Made by a program: the position numbers and the translations under genes. From contig CBDCZY010000003.1 of NCBI GenBank assembly GCA_965224745.1, forward strand, positions 248,001 through 312,000: a DNA stretch of 64,000 nt. The letters are read 5' to 3'. The stretch's first letter is position 1; every line of letters starts with the position of its first letter. Origin of the DNA: CBDCZY01 sp965224745. Lineage in GTDB: Bacteria > Pseudomonadota > Gammaproteobacteria > Methylococcales > Methylomonadaceae. The notes beneath the pieces were generated by a model that saw nothing but the letters and a program-made list of their open reading frames with translations, searched no databases and was not told where the DNA came from. This document shows, piece by piece, positions 1 through 8,931 of the stretch.

Positions 1-846
1 TGAAATCAACGCATCATCAGCGCTTTCCGGAAAGATCGCATGGATACCGTCGCCCAAATACTTCACGACAAATCCGCGGTTATCGCGGATGATTGGGCTG
101 ACCCTGCCCAGGTATTTGTTGACAAAATCAAAGTTCTCCTTGGCGCTCATGTTTTCTGAAACGGTCGTGAAGGAGCGGATATCAGAAAACATGATGGTCA
201 TGTCGCCGATGACATGATCGCCCAGATCGATATCGACAATACTACGTTTCTTCAGGAAACCTAAGTATTCATTGGGGACAAAACGACTTGCCGCATCGTT
301 CATTTGTTTAAGATGAGTGATATCATGCCAGGCGGCCAATACACTGGCTTCGTCGTTAAATTCTAAGGCGCGTAAGGAGCAGTCAACCCAGATCAAGCTG
401 CCATCCTTGGTTTTGAATTGTGCCTCGTAATGATCCACTTTATCCTGCGTTTCAACAGCATCAAGCAGCTGTTTCAATTGCTCCGAATCATTGAAAAAGT
501 CAGCGGCTACTCGGCCGACTAATTGCTCCGTCTTTAGCCCGACCAATGGCCCCGCCATAGCGTTGGCATAGACGATAATACCATCCGTCTTACGGCTGAT
601 AACGATGGGGATAGGTGTCGCCTCCACAATCAGGCGCAGGCGCCGCGCACTGTCACGGACGACTTGCTCTGCCTTGCTGTGCAGCTCTTCTTCCACCGAA
701 TCCGAATGTTCGGTGGTCATGTCCAGTAAAGTTTCTAAATCTTCCTTTTCTTGTGTTAGCTCCGTAACTTGCTCACGCAAGCGAGCCAGTTCTGACGGGA
801 GGTCATCCATGTCTTCTTGTTCACTGATTTCGCTCAGATTGGACAC
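1..846 (-). CDS. PAS domain class III adenylate/guanylate cyclase (3' end beyond window)
   Basis: The minus-strand frame is open for 282 codons from a GTG at 846 to the window edge, so the C-terminus is missing. Residues about 65-175 form a PAS domain (VEATPIPIVISRKTDGIIVYAN, then WVDCSLRALEF and AAWHDITHLKQ). Residues about 185 onward begin a class III nucleotidyl cyclase domain with MTIMFSDIRSFTTVSE (metal-binding Asp) and KYLGDGIHAIFPESADDA (second metal Asp). The N-terminal 60 residues are acidic and probably coiled coil. The GTG overlaps the stop of the upstream STAS gene (TAGTG), which suggests translational coupling; an in-frame ATG lies at 810. The family makes cAMP or cGMP; which one cannot be told from the part visible. 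Confidence 0.85.
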   Translation of the reverse strand, partial: MSNLSEISEQEDMDDLPSELARLREQVTELTQEKEDLETLLDMTTEHSDSVEEELHSKAEQVVRDSARRLRLIVEATPIPIVISRKTDGIIVYANAMAGPLVGLKTEQLVGRVAADFFNDSEQLKQLLDAVETQDKVDHYEAQFKTKDGSLIWVDCSLRALEFNDEASVLAAWHDITHLKQMNDAASRFVPNEYLGFLKKRSIVDIDLGDHVIGDMTIMFSDIRSFTTVSENMSAKENFDFVNKYLGRVSPIIRDNRGFVVKYLGDGIHAIFPESADDALIS

Positions 847-1187
847 TACGAGAGCTCTAGTACCAGATTAGGCAACAACCGTTGCAGGTTGATAAGTGAT
901 TTCTTTTGCCAAGCGTAATCGTTGCTGCCTTTTACTATCACTTTGGTAATGTTGTGCTTACGTACCCTGATCACAAACTTCGAAAGAGTATTGATGCCAG
1001 AGCTATTTAGAAACTGCAACTGCGAGACATCCAAGGTCAATGTTTCAGGCTTGGCATCCGCAGCGGTATTTAATATCTCACTTACCTGTGCATACTCAGG
1101 ACCCGTGAGCCGAAAGGAACCGGCGCATACGATTGTCTGTTCTGCATTATCGTAGACCACTTGATAGTCGTCTTGCTTGATTTCCAT
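846..1187 (-). CDS. STAS-domain regulator (anti-sigma antagonist-like)
   Basis: A 113-residue single-domain protein with a STAS fold pattern: beta strands around LTLDVSQLQFLNSSGI, followed by a helix NTLSKFVIRVRKH and the strand KVIVKG. The Ser-Ser-Gly in LNSSGI sits where SpoIIAA-type antagonists carry their phosphorylated serine, so control by phosphorylation is plausible. Its stop overlaps the GTG start of the PAS-cyclase gene, so the two are very likely one operon and the STAS protein may gate the cyclase or a partner-switching phosphatase. No partner kinase or phosphatase is visible. The start is the ATG at 1187, behind an A-rich leader. Confidence 0.8.
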   Translation of the reverse strand: MEIKQDDYQVVYDNAEQTIVCAGSFRLTGPEYAQVSEILNTAADAKPETLTLDVSQLQFLNSSGINTLSKFVIRVRKHNITKVIVKGSNDYAWQKKSLINLQRLLPNLVLELS

Positions 1188-1334
1188 TTTTTTTGTTCTC
1201 TATGACTTTATAATTTTATAACTCAGTGACACCATCAATCTTTATGGCCTTCCAATCAATAACCTGAAGGTATAGATAATGATATTGTTCTTCTCTTATT
1301 CGTTTTAGCTAATATTTAGTAATGGATTTGAGTT

Positions 1335-1470
1335 CCATTATGGCTATCACAAGATCAAAAGAAAATCCCCTATAGTTCATATCATTCACACCACAATTCA
1401 TTCGGCCAACCAAAGAAATTAACAATTTTCACTTTGTCAATACCTATAATTCATATAATTTTCCAAAAGG
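1335..1470 (+). repeat. Left arm of ~130-bp imperfect inverted repeat
   Basis: This stretch is the reverse complement of 1985-2117 with about 75-80% identity in the best part (1352-1456). Shared blocks include AAAAGAAAATCCCCTA, GTTCATATCATTCAC, CCAAAGAAATT and CTTTGTCAAT. There is no coding frame in this arm; a stop follows the KENPL codons. Confidence 0.75.
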
Positions 1471-1984
1471 CGCTCCCATAAAGAATTCTCTTTCTAACAT
1501 TAAACACAACTCTTTTTATGAATAAGGCTAAGCGGTTTAACCCATTTCACGGGCTATAGAAGCCAGTTATAAGAATATTTTTCATAAGGCATCAATCATT
1601 AGAGTAAAGATATGAAGTGTTAATCAGCATCGAAAACTTACCAGGGTTCCAGGGGAAGCAGCGACTAAACTTTTGGATACTGTTACCTCCCTGCCCTGCC
1701 CTTAATTTAAACTTTCTCCAAAGGGCGAAAGAGCTTTTTTTATAACTTAATGGCAGTGATTTCTAGTGTGCAGTAACGCAATTCATCGTAATTGGCTGTA
1801 GATGAGTTAGATAGCCATGCGTTATTCATGAACGAAAAGTTACCTGAAAATAGATAGATTTCTGGGAGCTGACAATAATCTGAGGTTCATGCGATATAAA
1901 AATGTCATTTGTTTCAACAGCAATAGAAATGATTAAAGACGCAATACTTTAAAATTAGTCTTTTAAGTGTAAAAGCATGCTGTT
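1471..1984. other. Non-coding spacer between inverted-repeat arms
   Basis: No credible gene was found on either strand. The only notable structure is near 1712-1746: a short stem (CTTTC/GAAAG) followed by a run of T that could act as a weak intrinsic terminator on the plus strand. The rest is AT-rich and unremarkable. Confidence 0.5.
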
Positions 1985-2117
1985 TTTTGCAAATCATATG
2001 AAATATAGGGATTGACAAAGTAAAAAATTAGAAAATTTCTTTGGTTTGGCGAAAAATAATGGCGTGAATGATATGAACTTTAGGGGATTTTCTTTTGTTC
2101 CTAAGATGGACATAATG
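1985..2117 (-). repeat. Right arm of ~130-bp imperfect inverted repeat
   Basis: Matches the reverse complement of 1335-1470 (see that entry). It ends about 100 bp before the VWA gene start, so it may carry or disturb that gene's upstream control region. A 61-codon minus-strand frame crosses the arm, but the left arm interrupts the same frame with stops, so it is not taken as a gene. Confidence 0.75.
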
Positions 2118-2223
2118 AAGTTGGAAGATATGGTCATAACGTTGAATGCCGTGTTATGCAACTTAACACTTAATTTCATGATTTTGTTTAGAGAGAGTAA
2201 GTAACGTCTAGAGGAGAGACATT

Positions 2224-5200
2224 ATGGAAAACAACAAAACATCTCCAGCGATTGATTTAGTCATTGTTATCGATACCAGTGATTCTATGGACGATGATGC
2301 AGCGGGTTTAAGCAAAGCGGCAGAGAAAGCAATTGAATCGACTCGAACCAGCTGCCCCTCGGACCTGCGAGTGGTTTGGCTGGGAATAGAAGGAACCTGG
2401 AAAAATACCAAGTTTGACCGTACTGTGCGAAAGTATCTCACCAAGCAATGTAACGTTTCCGAATCAGATATTAAGGGTAGGAAATGGGATGAGTATGATT
2501 CTATTACAGGACAACAGGCTCGAGAAGACGGCGCCCCAACCATGGAGGATATCGCGAACCATTTTGACTGGCGGGATGGCGCGCAGCGGGCTATGTTTTA
2601 CCTAAGTGATGAACCCTTAAAAGGAGGAGGGAAAACCGTAGATCAAGAAGATATCGATGCTGCCAATCAGGCAATTGAGACGGCCAATAAGGAAGTAATG
2701 GTTATTCATACTTATCTAGCAGAAAAAGAAGATACCTTTACCACTGAGTTGATCAAAGAATACGCCCGTGTTGCCCAGAAGACTCAGGGGTATGCTTTTA
2801 CGGCGAAGGATTCGTTTAAGGGATTTGCAGACGTACTAAAAAAAATCGTTTGTCAAACTCGTGAAGTGGCTATCAAGGAGACATCACCGGTTAATGCTGA
2901 AGCGGAGAAACAACCGGCGGCAGCGAAAATTCCTGAAACGGCAGAGCTTTCAACTAGTGCAGAAACGTCTCCAGAAAAGTCTAAGAAGCCGGTTTCAGCC
3001 ACAGGTTCATCAACTAAAGAACCCGAGGTTCTAATTGATCTTGTATTGATTGCTGATACCGACGGGTCGATGAAAAACGAGGCCCAAGCATTGTTTCAGG
3101 CGGCTGACAACGCGATTAATTCAGTTAAAAAGAAACATGCTAACGCCGATTTTAAAATAACTTGGCTCGGTGTCAGCGGAACGTGGCAAGGAACTAAAGT
3201 TGCTCAGACATTTCAAGACTATCTCTCGAAAACCGTTAACGTGATGGAATCAGCGTTGTTGGGTAAAAAAACAGGTGAGTCGAAAGCAGCCGAATCTTAC
3301 GATAATGGTGCACTGGCCATCGCTAATATCGCATCTCACTTCAATTGGCGTCCCGAGACAACACGTACCTTATTCTACCTAAGTCAACAGGGGCTTCATG
3401 GTAGTGATAAAAAGCCCTCTAAAGCTGAGGTAGATTTAACTAAAGAAGCCATCAGCAAAGCCAAACAAGCGAACGTTATTGTCTATTCCTATTTTGGCGG
3501 AACGAAAGGGCAATTTATTGCAGACCTGAAAAATGATTACGCCAAACTTGCGGCTGAGACTGGAGGATTGGCGTTTAATGATAAAGACGCAAAACAAGGT
3601 TTTGCTACATTATTTGAATCGGTTGTTAATACTGCCTATGATCGCGGCTGTCAAATAGCAATATCTTATTCCACTGGTAGCACCGAAGAATATGCCAAGG
3701 TCGCAGAAAGTATGCCATCTTACACTCCGACAGGAAAGGGTGGCAATTATAGCGAATCTGTAACCAAGGATAAAGATGTGGTTAACCTGGAAACCACAAT
3801 AGATCGACTACAAGAAGAGTGGCGGGATGCCCGAATTTCAATACGCAAACTCGGTTTAGAAAGTGGCATGGGTTCCTTTGGAGAAACCACCCAAGGACTT
3901 ATTAATTGGTCCAAAGACTCGAACAAAGAACTCAGCAAACCGGATTTCTCAGTGCAATGGGAAAACCGATACAAAGAAACCCAGGAAGCCTATTTTGCTG
4001 TACAACGGTTGGTCGCTGAAGCGCAGGTATCAATTGCCGAGGTGACTCAGTTCGTATCAATTAAATCAGAAGCTAAAGAAACCATTAATGCTGGACAGAA
4101 CGCATTATCAGCATGGTTTAGCGCAGTGGAATCGAGCTTTTCTCGGTATGAATCTATGATAACAGTCATATTTGAGGCGCTTAATCAGGCTCAAACTGCA
4201 TTGTCACAGATTCAACCAATACGGGAAATGGGTTTAGCGGAACATTACGCATTGTGGGCCCGGATTGGACAATTAGAGAAACTACAAAACCAATTTCAAC
4301 ACGGTGACAGTGAAATTCAGACTTCTCTTCTGGAAGTTCAAAAGGAAAAAGAAACCTCAAAAGCCGAAGTCTCCAAATTAAATAATCAGATCACAGATTT
4401 GGGAGGTGTTATCCAGCAACTGAAAGATTCGGAGACTGCATTACAAGCCGCATTAGCAAAGGCAGAAAAAGGTGAGAAGGATGTTAAGACCGAACACGAA
4501 ACGTTTAAGTCTCAAGTAACCGACTTAAAAACTGAAGCATCTACCTACAAAGGTCAATATGAAGCGTTGCAGGCTGAAATAAAGCGCGTGGAAGATTTAC
4601 GTGCCAAAGTTCAAGCCGAACTGACCGAATGGGAGAATAAATATGTCGGTGCACAGAAGGAACTAAACGGTTTGAAAATCGAATTGGGGAAAGTAACTGT
4701 TGCACGAGCGGATCAACAAGAATCTTTCCTTGAACCACTAAAACTTCAAATCCAACAATTACAAACGGAGCGTGATAATGCCCTGTCTCTTAAGCAGGAT
4801 AAGGTTGCTAATTTGAATACAGAAATTCAAGGATGGAAGGACCGTTATAAAGGTGGTCAGGAAGATAATACCGGTTTACGCGAGGAGATGGAAAGGCTGA
4901 AACTGCAATTGCAGGAGATCTCAATCTCCGCTGAGGGTTTCGAAGCAGAACGCGAAAACATGATGGCGCAAATATCTGAGCTTAGGAAAACGGTTACGAT
5001 TCGTGAGAGCAATGTCGACGAATTGCAACTCGAACTCGCTCAGGCCGTTGAAGCGCAAAAACTCTTGATATCTGAAAGGGGGCAATGGGACCAACGTTAT
5101 AACGCTGCTCTCCAAGAAGTACAAGCCAAAATCACTCGTATCCAAGCCGCCTCGGATGCTGAAACGGTGATTACAGAAACTACAACTGTTAAAAAATCCA

Positions 5201-5295
5201 GCGGAGCGCATTCATCGAGTGCTTCGGCGTCAATTTCAGGTTCTGCATCGGGTTCATCGGCCTCCTATAGTTCATCATCAAAAAAGCGTAAATAA
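2224..5295 (+). CDS. Tandem VWA-domain protein with long coiled coil
   Basis: A 1023-residue protein with no signal peptide, so probably cytoplasmic. Two repeated VWA domains lie at about 8-215 and 268-475. The first keeps a MIDAS-like DTSDS at 17-21 and an SDE where the third metal loop is expected. The second reads DTDGS at 278-282 and SQQ at the third loop, so it has probably lost metal binding. The domains are otherwise parallel (WLGIEGTW/WLGVSGTW, NHFDWR/SHFNWR, YLSDE/YLSQQ), indicating internal duplication. Residues about 500-680 are helical, about 690-980 form a long coiled coil, and the tail is Ser/Ala-rich ending in KKRK. The start follows GAGGAGAGACATT. It leads a co-oriented cluster; a structural or scaffold role is likely but unproven. 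Confidence 0.85.
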   Translation: MENNKTSPAIDLVIVIDTSDSMDDDAAGLSKAAEKAIESTRTSCPSDLRVVWLGIEGTWKNTKFDRTVRKYLTKQCNVSESDIKGRKWDEYDSITGQQAREDGAPTMEDIANHFDWRDGAQRAMFYLSDEPLKGGGKTVDQEDIDAANQAIETANKEVMVIHTYLAEKEDTFTTELIKEYARVAQKTQGYAFTAKDSFKGFADVLKKIVCQTREVAIKETSPVNAEAEKQPAAAKIPETAELSTSAETSPEKSKKPVSATGSSTKEPEVLIDLVLIADTDGSMKNEAQALFQAADNAINSVKKKHANADFKITWLGVSGTWQGTKVAQTFQDYLSKTVNVMESALLGKKTGESKAAESYDNGALAIANIASHFNWRPETTRTLFYLSQQGLHGSDKKPSKAEVDLTKEAISKAKQANVIVYSYFGGTKGQFIADLKNDYAKLAAETGGLAFNDKDAKQGFATLFESVVNTAYDRGCQIAISYSTGSTEEYAKVAESMPSYTPTGKGGNYSESVTKDKDVVNLETTIDRLQEEWRDARISIRKLGLESGMGSFGETTQGLINWSKDSNKELSKPDFSVQWENRYKETQEAYFAVQRLVAEAQVSIAEVTQFVSIKSEAKETINAGQNALSAWFSAVESSFSRYESMITVIFEALNQAQTALSQIQPIREMGLAEHYALWARIGQLEKLQNQFQHGDSEIQTSLLEVQKEKETSKAEVSKLNNQITDLGGVIQQLKDSETALQAALAKAEKGEKDVKTEHETFKSQVTDLKTEASTYKGQYEALQAEIKRVEDLRAKVQAELTEWENKYVGAQKELNGLKIELGKVTVARADQQESFLEPLKLQIQQLQTERDNALSLKQDKVANLNTEIQGWKDRYKGGQEDNTGLREEMERLKLQLQEISISAEGFEAERENMMAQISELRKTVTIRESNVDELQLELAQAVEAQKLLISERGQWDQRYNAALQEVQAKITRIQAASDAETVITETTTVKKSSGAHSSSASASISGSASGSSASYSSSSKKRK

Positions 5296-5319
5296 CTCAA
5301 TGATCATGGCAGGATGTTT

Positions 5320-5421
5320 ATGAAAGATATTAATGGTTTCTGTGTGTGGGCCACCGATATTTGGGTTCTTTTTGGACAATACACCGAGGAGGAAATTAAT
5401 CACAACGATCTAATAATTTAA
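5320..5421 (+). CDS. Candidate 33-residue small protein
   Basis: An open frame of 33 codons lies between the VWA and GMC genes, starting at an ATG 7 nt after CAGGA and ending with TAA. The product has an aromatic, hydrophobic middle (FCVWATDIWVLFG) and an acidic C-terminal part (EEEINHND). Composition looks protein-like, but without homologues this could be chance. It would sit between the VWA and GMC genes in the same transcript. Confidence 0.3.
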   Translation: MKDINGFCVWATDIWVLFGQYTEEEINHNDLII

Positions 5422-5464
5422 GTACTTTAAAAACAACTAAAAAATTTGTTCAGGAGGTAATACT

Positions 5465-7189
5465 ATGGATATCAAATACGATCATGAAGCCATCGTAATC
5501 GGCAGTGGTTTTGGTGGTTCCATCAATACATGTCGGTTGTCGAAGAAATGGCCTGGAAAGGTACTGCTGTTGGAACGTGGTAAGCGCTATCCCATGCACT
5601 CATTTCCACGCAAGCCCCACGATTTCGGGCGAAATTTCTGGAATCTACCCGCCGAAGTACGTAAACGTCCGGACACTATGTCTAAGGATGAAATGCATGG
5701 CCTGTTCGACATACGGGCCTACGACCACATGGACGCAGTCATGTGTGCTGGTCTGGGCGGCGGTTCGTTAATCTATGCCAATGTTTTTATGGAGCCTCCA
5801 ACGGAGGTCTTTGCGCAAGGATGGCCGGACAGTTGTACTAAGGAAACTCTAAAGCCCTATTTCAAAGTAGCCAAATCAGTGTTGGGTGCACGCCCGATTC
5901 CTCAGAATGAGGATCCCCGGCGTCGCGTCCTGCGTACCGAGTTATTTCAGGAAGTCGCAAAAAAGGAAGGATACGATTCCGAGTTGGTCGACATCAATGT
6001 CTTTTTCGGCAACGATTTTGAGAATCCCACCGACATCGGTGTGCAAGAAAAGAACCGGTACGGTGCCGTGCAAACTTCCTGTGTTTATTGCGGCGAATGT
6101 GATGTGGGATGTAACACCCACTCCAAGAATACTCTCGATCTAAACTATTTATTTGTTGCCGAACAGAAGCACGGCGCCGAAATCCTCACCGAGCATATGG
6201 CAGAAAAAATTGTACCGGTCAATGCCAACGGTGAAGATGCTCCGGATGCAGATGGTAGCCAAGGTTATCGCGTGTATTATCGTGATCTGCTAAACCATAG
6301 CGAAACCAGCAAGCTGACTCGGCGGGTGGTAGTGTCTGCCGGAACCATGGGCACCAACGAAATACTACTTCGTTGCCGAGATTTTCATAACACTTTGCCG
6401 TTAATCAACGATAACCTGGGTAAGCGGTTTTCCGGAAATGGCGATTTTCTTTCGATTGTATTCGACGGTAAAAAAGACGCGGATCCAAATTACGGTCCTG
6501 TGATCACTCAAGCAACCGATCACAATTTGTTCAGAAATTTCGACCGTGATCGTGCCTTTCTGGTTGAAGATGCCGGCTATCCAACTTTCCTGGCTTACTA
6601 TGTTGAAGGCATTCGTCCGGGTATATCTCATCTATCAGTGATGATGAAAACCTTTCATGACATTTTCCGCCGTTGGTTTAAAGGGAGTGCCAATGGACGC
6701 GTTGGTTACGCATTACGCGATCTCATGAGTAAGGATTTGTCATGGAGAGCCAGCACACTGTTATGTATGGGGATTGACCGGGCCAACGGTACCATGAAGT
6801 TAGACGACAAAGGTTATCTTAATTTGGATTGGCCATATAAAGACAGTATGTCCTTATATAAAGCTATTTTGGAGGCGGGAAAGCGCTTTAAAGAACACGT
6901 GGGAGCAAAAGCTTTTTTAGCCGCTCCTAATTGGCTGTGGCCGATGCGAAGGAATGTTACCGTGCATTCTTTAGGCGGTTGCATCCTGGCCGACGACCCC
7001 GCCGACGGTGTCACCAGCGCTGATCCGAAAACCATGGGGCAGGTATTTGGTTACAAAGGACTGTATGTCGCAGATGGCGCATTATTACCCACTGCTGTGG
7101 GCGCTAACCCGATCGCAACCATTTCGGCTGTTTCGGAGCGGATCGCTGAAGGTATTACCGGGGTTAAACCCGACGATAAATTAGTTTGA
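5465..7189 (+). CDS. GMC-family FAD-dependent oxidoreductase
   Basis: A 574-residue flavoprotein. The N-terminal FAD motif is VIGSGFGGSINTCRLS (residues 12-27), followed by LLLERGKRY. MCAGLGGGSLIYANVFMEPP (about 93-112) is the GMC/cholesterol-oxidase-type FAD signature. A Cys-rich stretch CVYCGECDVGCNTHSKNTLDLNY at about 204-226 resembles a motif in bacterial membrane or sterol-type GMC enzymes. The C-terminus has HSLGGCILADD (active-site His region) and DGALLPTAVGANPIATISA, the conserved FAD-closing motif. No signal peptide is seen. A perfect AGGAGG precedes the ATG. It probably oxidises an alcohol, perhaps of a sterol or isoprenoid; electrons could pass to the nearby diheme proteins (inference). 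Confidence 0.9.
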   Translation: MDIKYDHEAIVIGSGFGGSINTCRLSKKWPGKVLLLERGKRYPMHSFPRKPHDFGRNFWNLPAEVRKRPDTMSKDEMHGLFDIRAYDHMDAVMCAGLGGGSLIYANVFMEPPTEVFAQGWPDSCTKETLKPYFKVAKSVLGARPIPQNEDPRRRVLRTELFQEVAKKEGYDSELVDINVFFGNDFENPTDIGVQEKNRYGAVQTSCVYCGECDVGCNTHSKNTLDLNYLFVAEQKHGAEILTEHMAEKIVPVNANGEDAPDADGSQGYRVYYRDLLNHSETSKLTRRVVVSAGTMGTNEILLRCRDFHNTLPLINDNLGKRFSGNGDFLSIVFDGKKDADPNYGPVITQATDHNLFRNFDRDRAFLVEDAGYPTFLAYYVEGIRPGISHLSVMMKTFHDIFRRWFKGSANGRVGYALRDLMSKDLSWRASTLLCMGIDRANGTMKLDDKGYLNLDWPYKDSMSLYKAILEAGKRFKEHVGAKAFLAAPNWLWPMRRNVTVHSLGGCILADDPADGVTSADPKTMGQVFGYKGLYVADGALLPTAVGANPIATISAVSERIAEGITGVKPDDKLV

Positions 7190-7306
7190 AGAGGTGTCGT
7201 AACCGTTTTAATTAAAAATGTGCACCGAATATACTCGGCACCTCATCAATCAGTGATAGTGCGGATTAATTATATATTCGACTTACTAGTCATTAAGGAG
7301 ACACTC

Positions 7307-8719
7307 ATGGATCAAGATTTTCACTATTTCGGAACCTACTATGCAGCAAGAGTGGGTGGCAAATATAGCCGCGAAGATGCAACTACCATCGCCAAAGCGT
7401 CTAATTTTATCGATTTTCTGAGCAATGAGCTATATGCAGGCTATTGGCGTATGGTGCGTGATACGGAAAAACGCTCAGATGACAATTATGATATTGTCGC
7501 AGAAGTTGATTACCCTCGCTATACCTATCAAGGTAATCTCAGTACTGGAGTCGATGGAAGCCGTGGTTTATGGTCATCGTTTCATTTTGCGCCCGGTAAC
7601 TATGCAGATCTTGCAAATACGCCGTCAGAAGCTGATATACATGGAAAAGAGATAGCAGGACTATTACCGGGTCATCAGATACGCACGATAGACCCGGATT
7701 CAAGTCTCGATATTAGCGCCAATATCGGCCAGCTACTTAATCGACCGCAAAGTGCTTTATCCAGGACTTTGATACAGGATACGATCGAATGTCTCACCAA
7801 CCCAAAACGCCTGGAGGCTATTCTTGAGCGGGCAGCTGGAGGAGAGGCATTGTTAAGTGATCCCAATAAGGCTAATATCCTAAAACGTTTTGGGTTGGTC
7901 TTACTGGGTGCTAGAGCTCATGTTATTGCAGATACTTGGGCGCATCAAGACTGGTCTGGTGCTAACAACGTGATTAATACCTATTGGGACGTTAGTGATT
8001 CAACCTACCATAATCAGTTCGCTCAAAGAATCGAGTATCAAGATATTGGAGACGAATGGAAAAAAGTCAAACTTTCCTCTCTTTCACATGCAAATCTTTC
8101 AGCCGTCCCGAATGGTACAAGTTATTTGGGGCATGGGTGGATGGGGCACTTTCCTGATTACAGCTTCGCTAAATATCGCTACAAACCCTGCTGGCGCAAA
8201 AAAAGTGACCCTGTATTAGAGCGTGATAACCCGACTGAATTTAAACATGCTTTTCTTGAATTGAGTAGCCTGTTTTGTCAGACCCAAGGCAACAAATTTC
8301 ACCCTCAAAATGCAAAAAATGAGCTGGCTGCAGCACAAATAGCCATTTCTGAGCCGTGTGAAATTGATAATAAGGAGAACTGTCCTCGTAAGTATTCCCA
8401 AGATCAATGGATTACCAACATGAAGGGTGTAGATATTGAACCGCCGGTTGATATCATCAATGCAGAGCAAGAACCTCATCCGAAAGCGATTTTGGATGGT
8501 CAGATTGATTACAATTCGTTGCTGGGAACTCGATATGGTACGTACTTTATTAACTTTGCCAGTGATCTGTACCTTTTCGAGATTGCAGCTGATTACCATT
8601 TCCAATTTATGAAAAATTGGCTAACTACTAATAATATTGGGACGGATGAATTGTATACAGGTAGTTGGTCCAAGCAGCTAGGGCCGATATCTGAAAAGAT
8701 TAGCGAGATTTTAGTTTAA
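7307..8719 (+). CDS. DUF6765 family protein, long form
   Basis: A 470-residue protein. The ATG at 7307 follows AAGGAGACACTC and is preferred over an upstream in-frame ATG at 7220, because the family N-terminus starts MDQDFHYFGTYYAA. Family marks are the N-terminal D-x-H-Y-x-GTY, HVIADTWAHQDWSG near 210 and YLGHGWMGHFPDYSFAKYRY near 270. The His/Asp spacing (H-x3-D-x3-H) recalls the all-helical zinc phospholipase C/S1-P1 nuclease fold; that likeness is my inference, not an established assignment. No signal peptide. Paralogous to the gene at 8932, with a longer middle and C-terminal part. Confidence 0.8.
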   Translation: MDQDFHYFGTYYAARVGGKYSREDATTIAKASNFIDFLSNELYAGYWRMVRDTEKRSDDNYDIVAEVDYPRYTYQGNLSTGVDGSRGLWSSFHFAPGNYADLANTPSEADIHGKEIAGLLPGHQIRTIDPDSSLDISANIGQLLNRPQSALSRTLIQDTIECLTNPKRLEAILERAAGGEALLSDPNKANILKRFGLVLLGARAHVIADTWAHQDWSGANNVINTYWDVSDSTYHNQFAQRIEYQDIGDEWKKVKLSSLSHANLSAVPNGTSYLGHGWMGHFPDYSFAKYRYKPCWRKKSDPVLERDNPTEFKHAFLELSSLFCQTQGNKFHPQNAKNELAAAQIAISEPCEIDNKENCPRKYSQDQWITNMKGVDIEPPVDIINAEQEPHPKAILDGQIDYNSLLGTRYGTYFINFASDLYLFEIAADYHFQFMKNWLTTNNIGTDELYTGSWSKQLGPISEKISEILV

Positions 8720-8758
8720 TAAAAAACGCCAGAGCTTACGTGAAATTGAGGCCAACAT

Positions 8759-8854
8759 ATGAGTAGTGAATCGAACCAAAGTGAGTATGAAGATTCGACC
8801 AAAACGGGACTTGTAAGTCAATGGCCGAGATATCCGTCCAAACCCTGCAAATGA
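8759..8854 (+). CDS. Weak 31-residue ORF between DUF6765 genes
   Basis: An ATG at 8759 opens 31 codons, polar and rich in Ser, Glu and Lys, ending in TGA. The ribosome site is poor (TGAGGCC at a short distance) and no family is recognised. It is listed because the 212-bp gap between the two DUF6765 genes otherwise holds nothing, but chance is the more likely explanation. Confidence 0.15.
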   Translation: MSSESNQSEYEDSTKTGLVSQWPRYPSKPCK

Positions 8855-8931
8855 TAAATCGGACCATACACTTGTTTGAAGAGGGGTATTTAATTAGTTA
8901 ACAACCTGTTCATTGATAGAAGGAGAGCATT

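Noticed and set aside
605..871. Ser/Arg-rich plus-strand ORF at the left edge
   Set aside because: It is a shadow of the PAS-cyclase frame, whose protein motifs are unmistakable.
1994..2179. 61-codon minus-strand ORF upstream of the VWA gene
   Set aside because: It overlaps the inverted-repeat arm; the sister arm carries stops in the same frame, and the residues show no family pattern.
7220..7306. Upstream ATG extension of the first DUF6765 gene
   Set aside because: The added 29 residues are unlike the family and the ATG at 7307 has a strong AAGGAG site.
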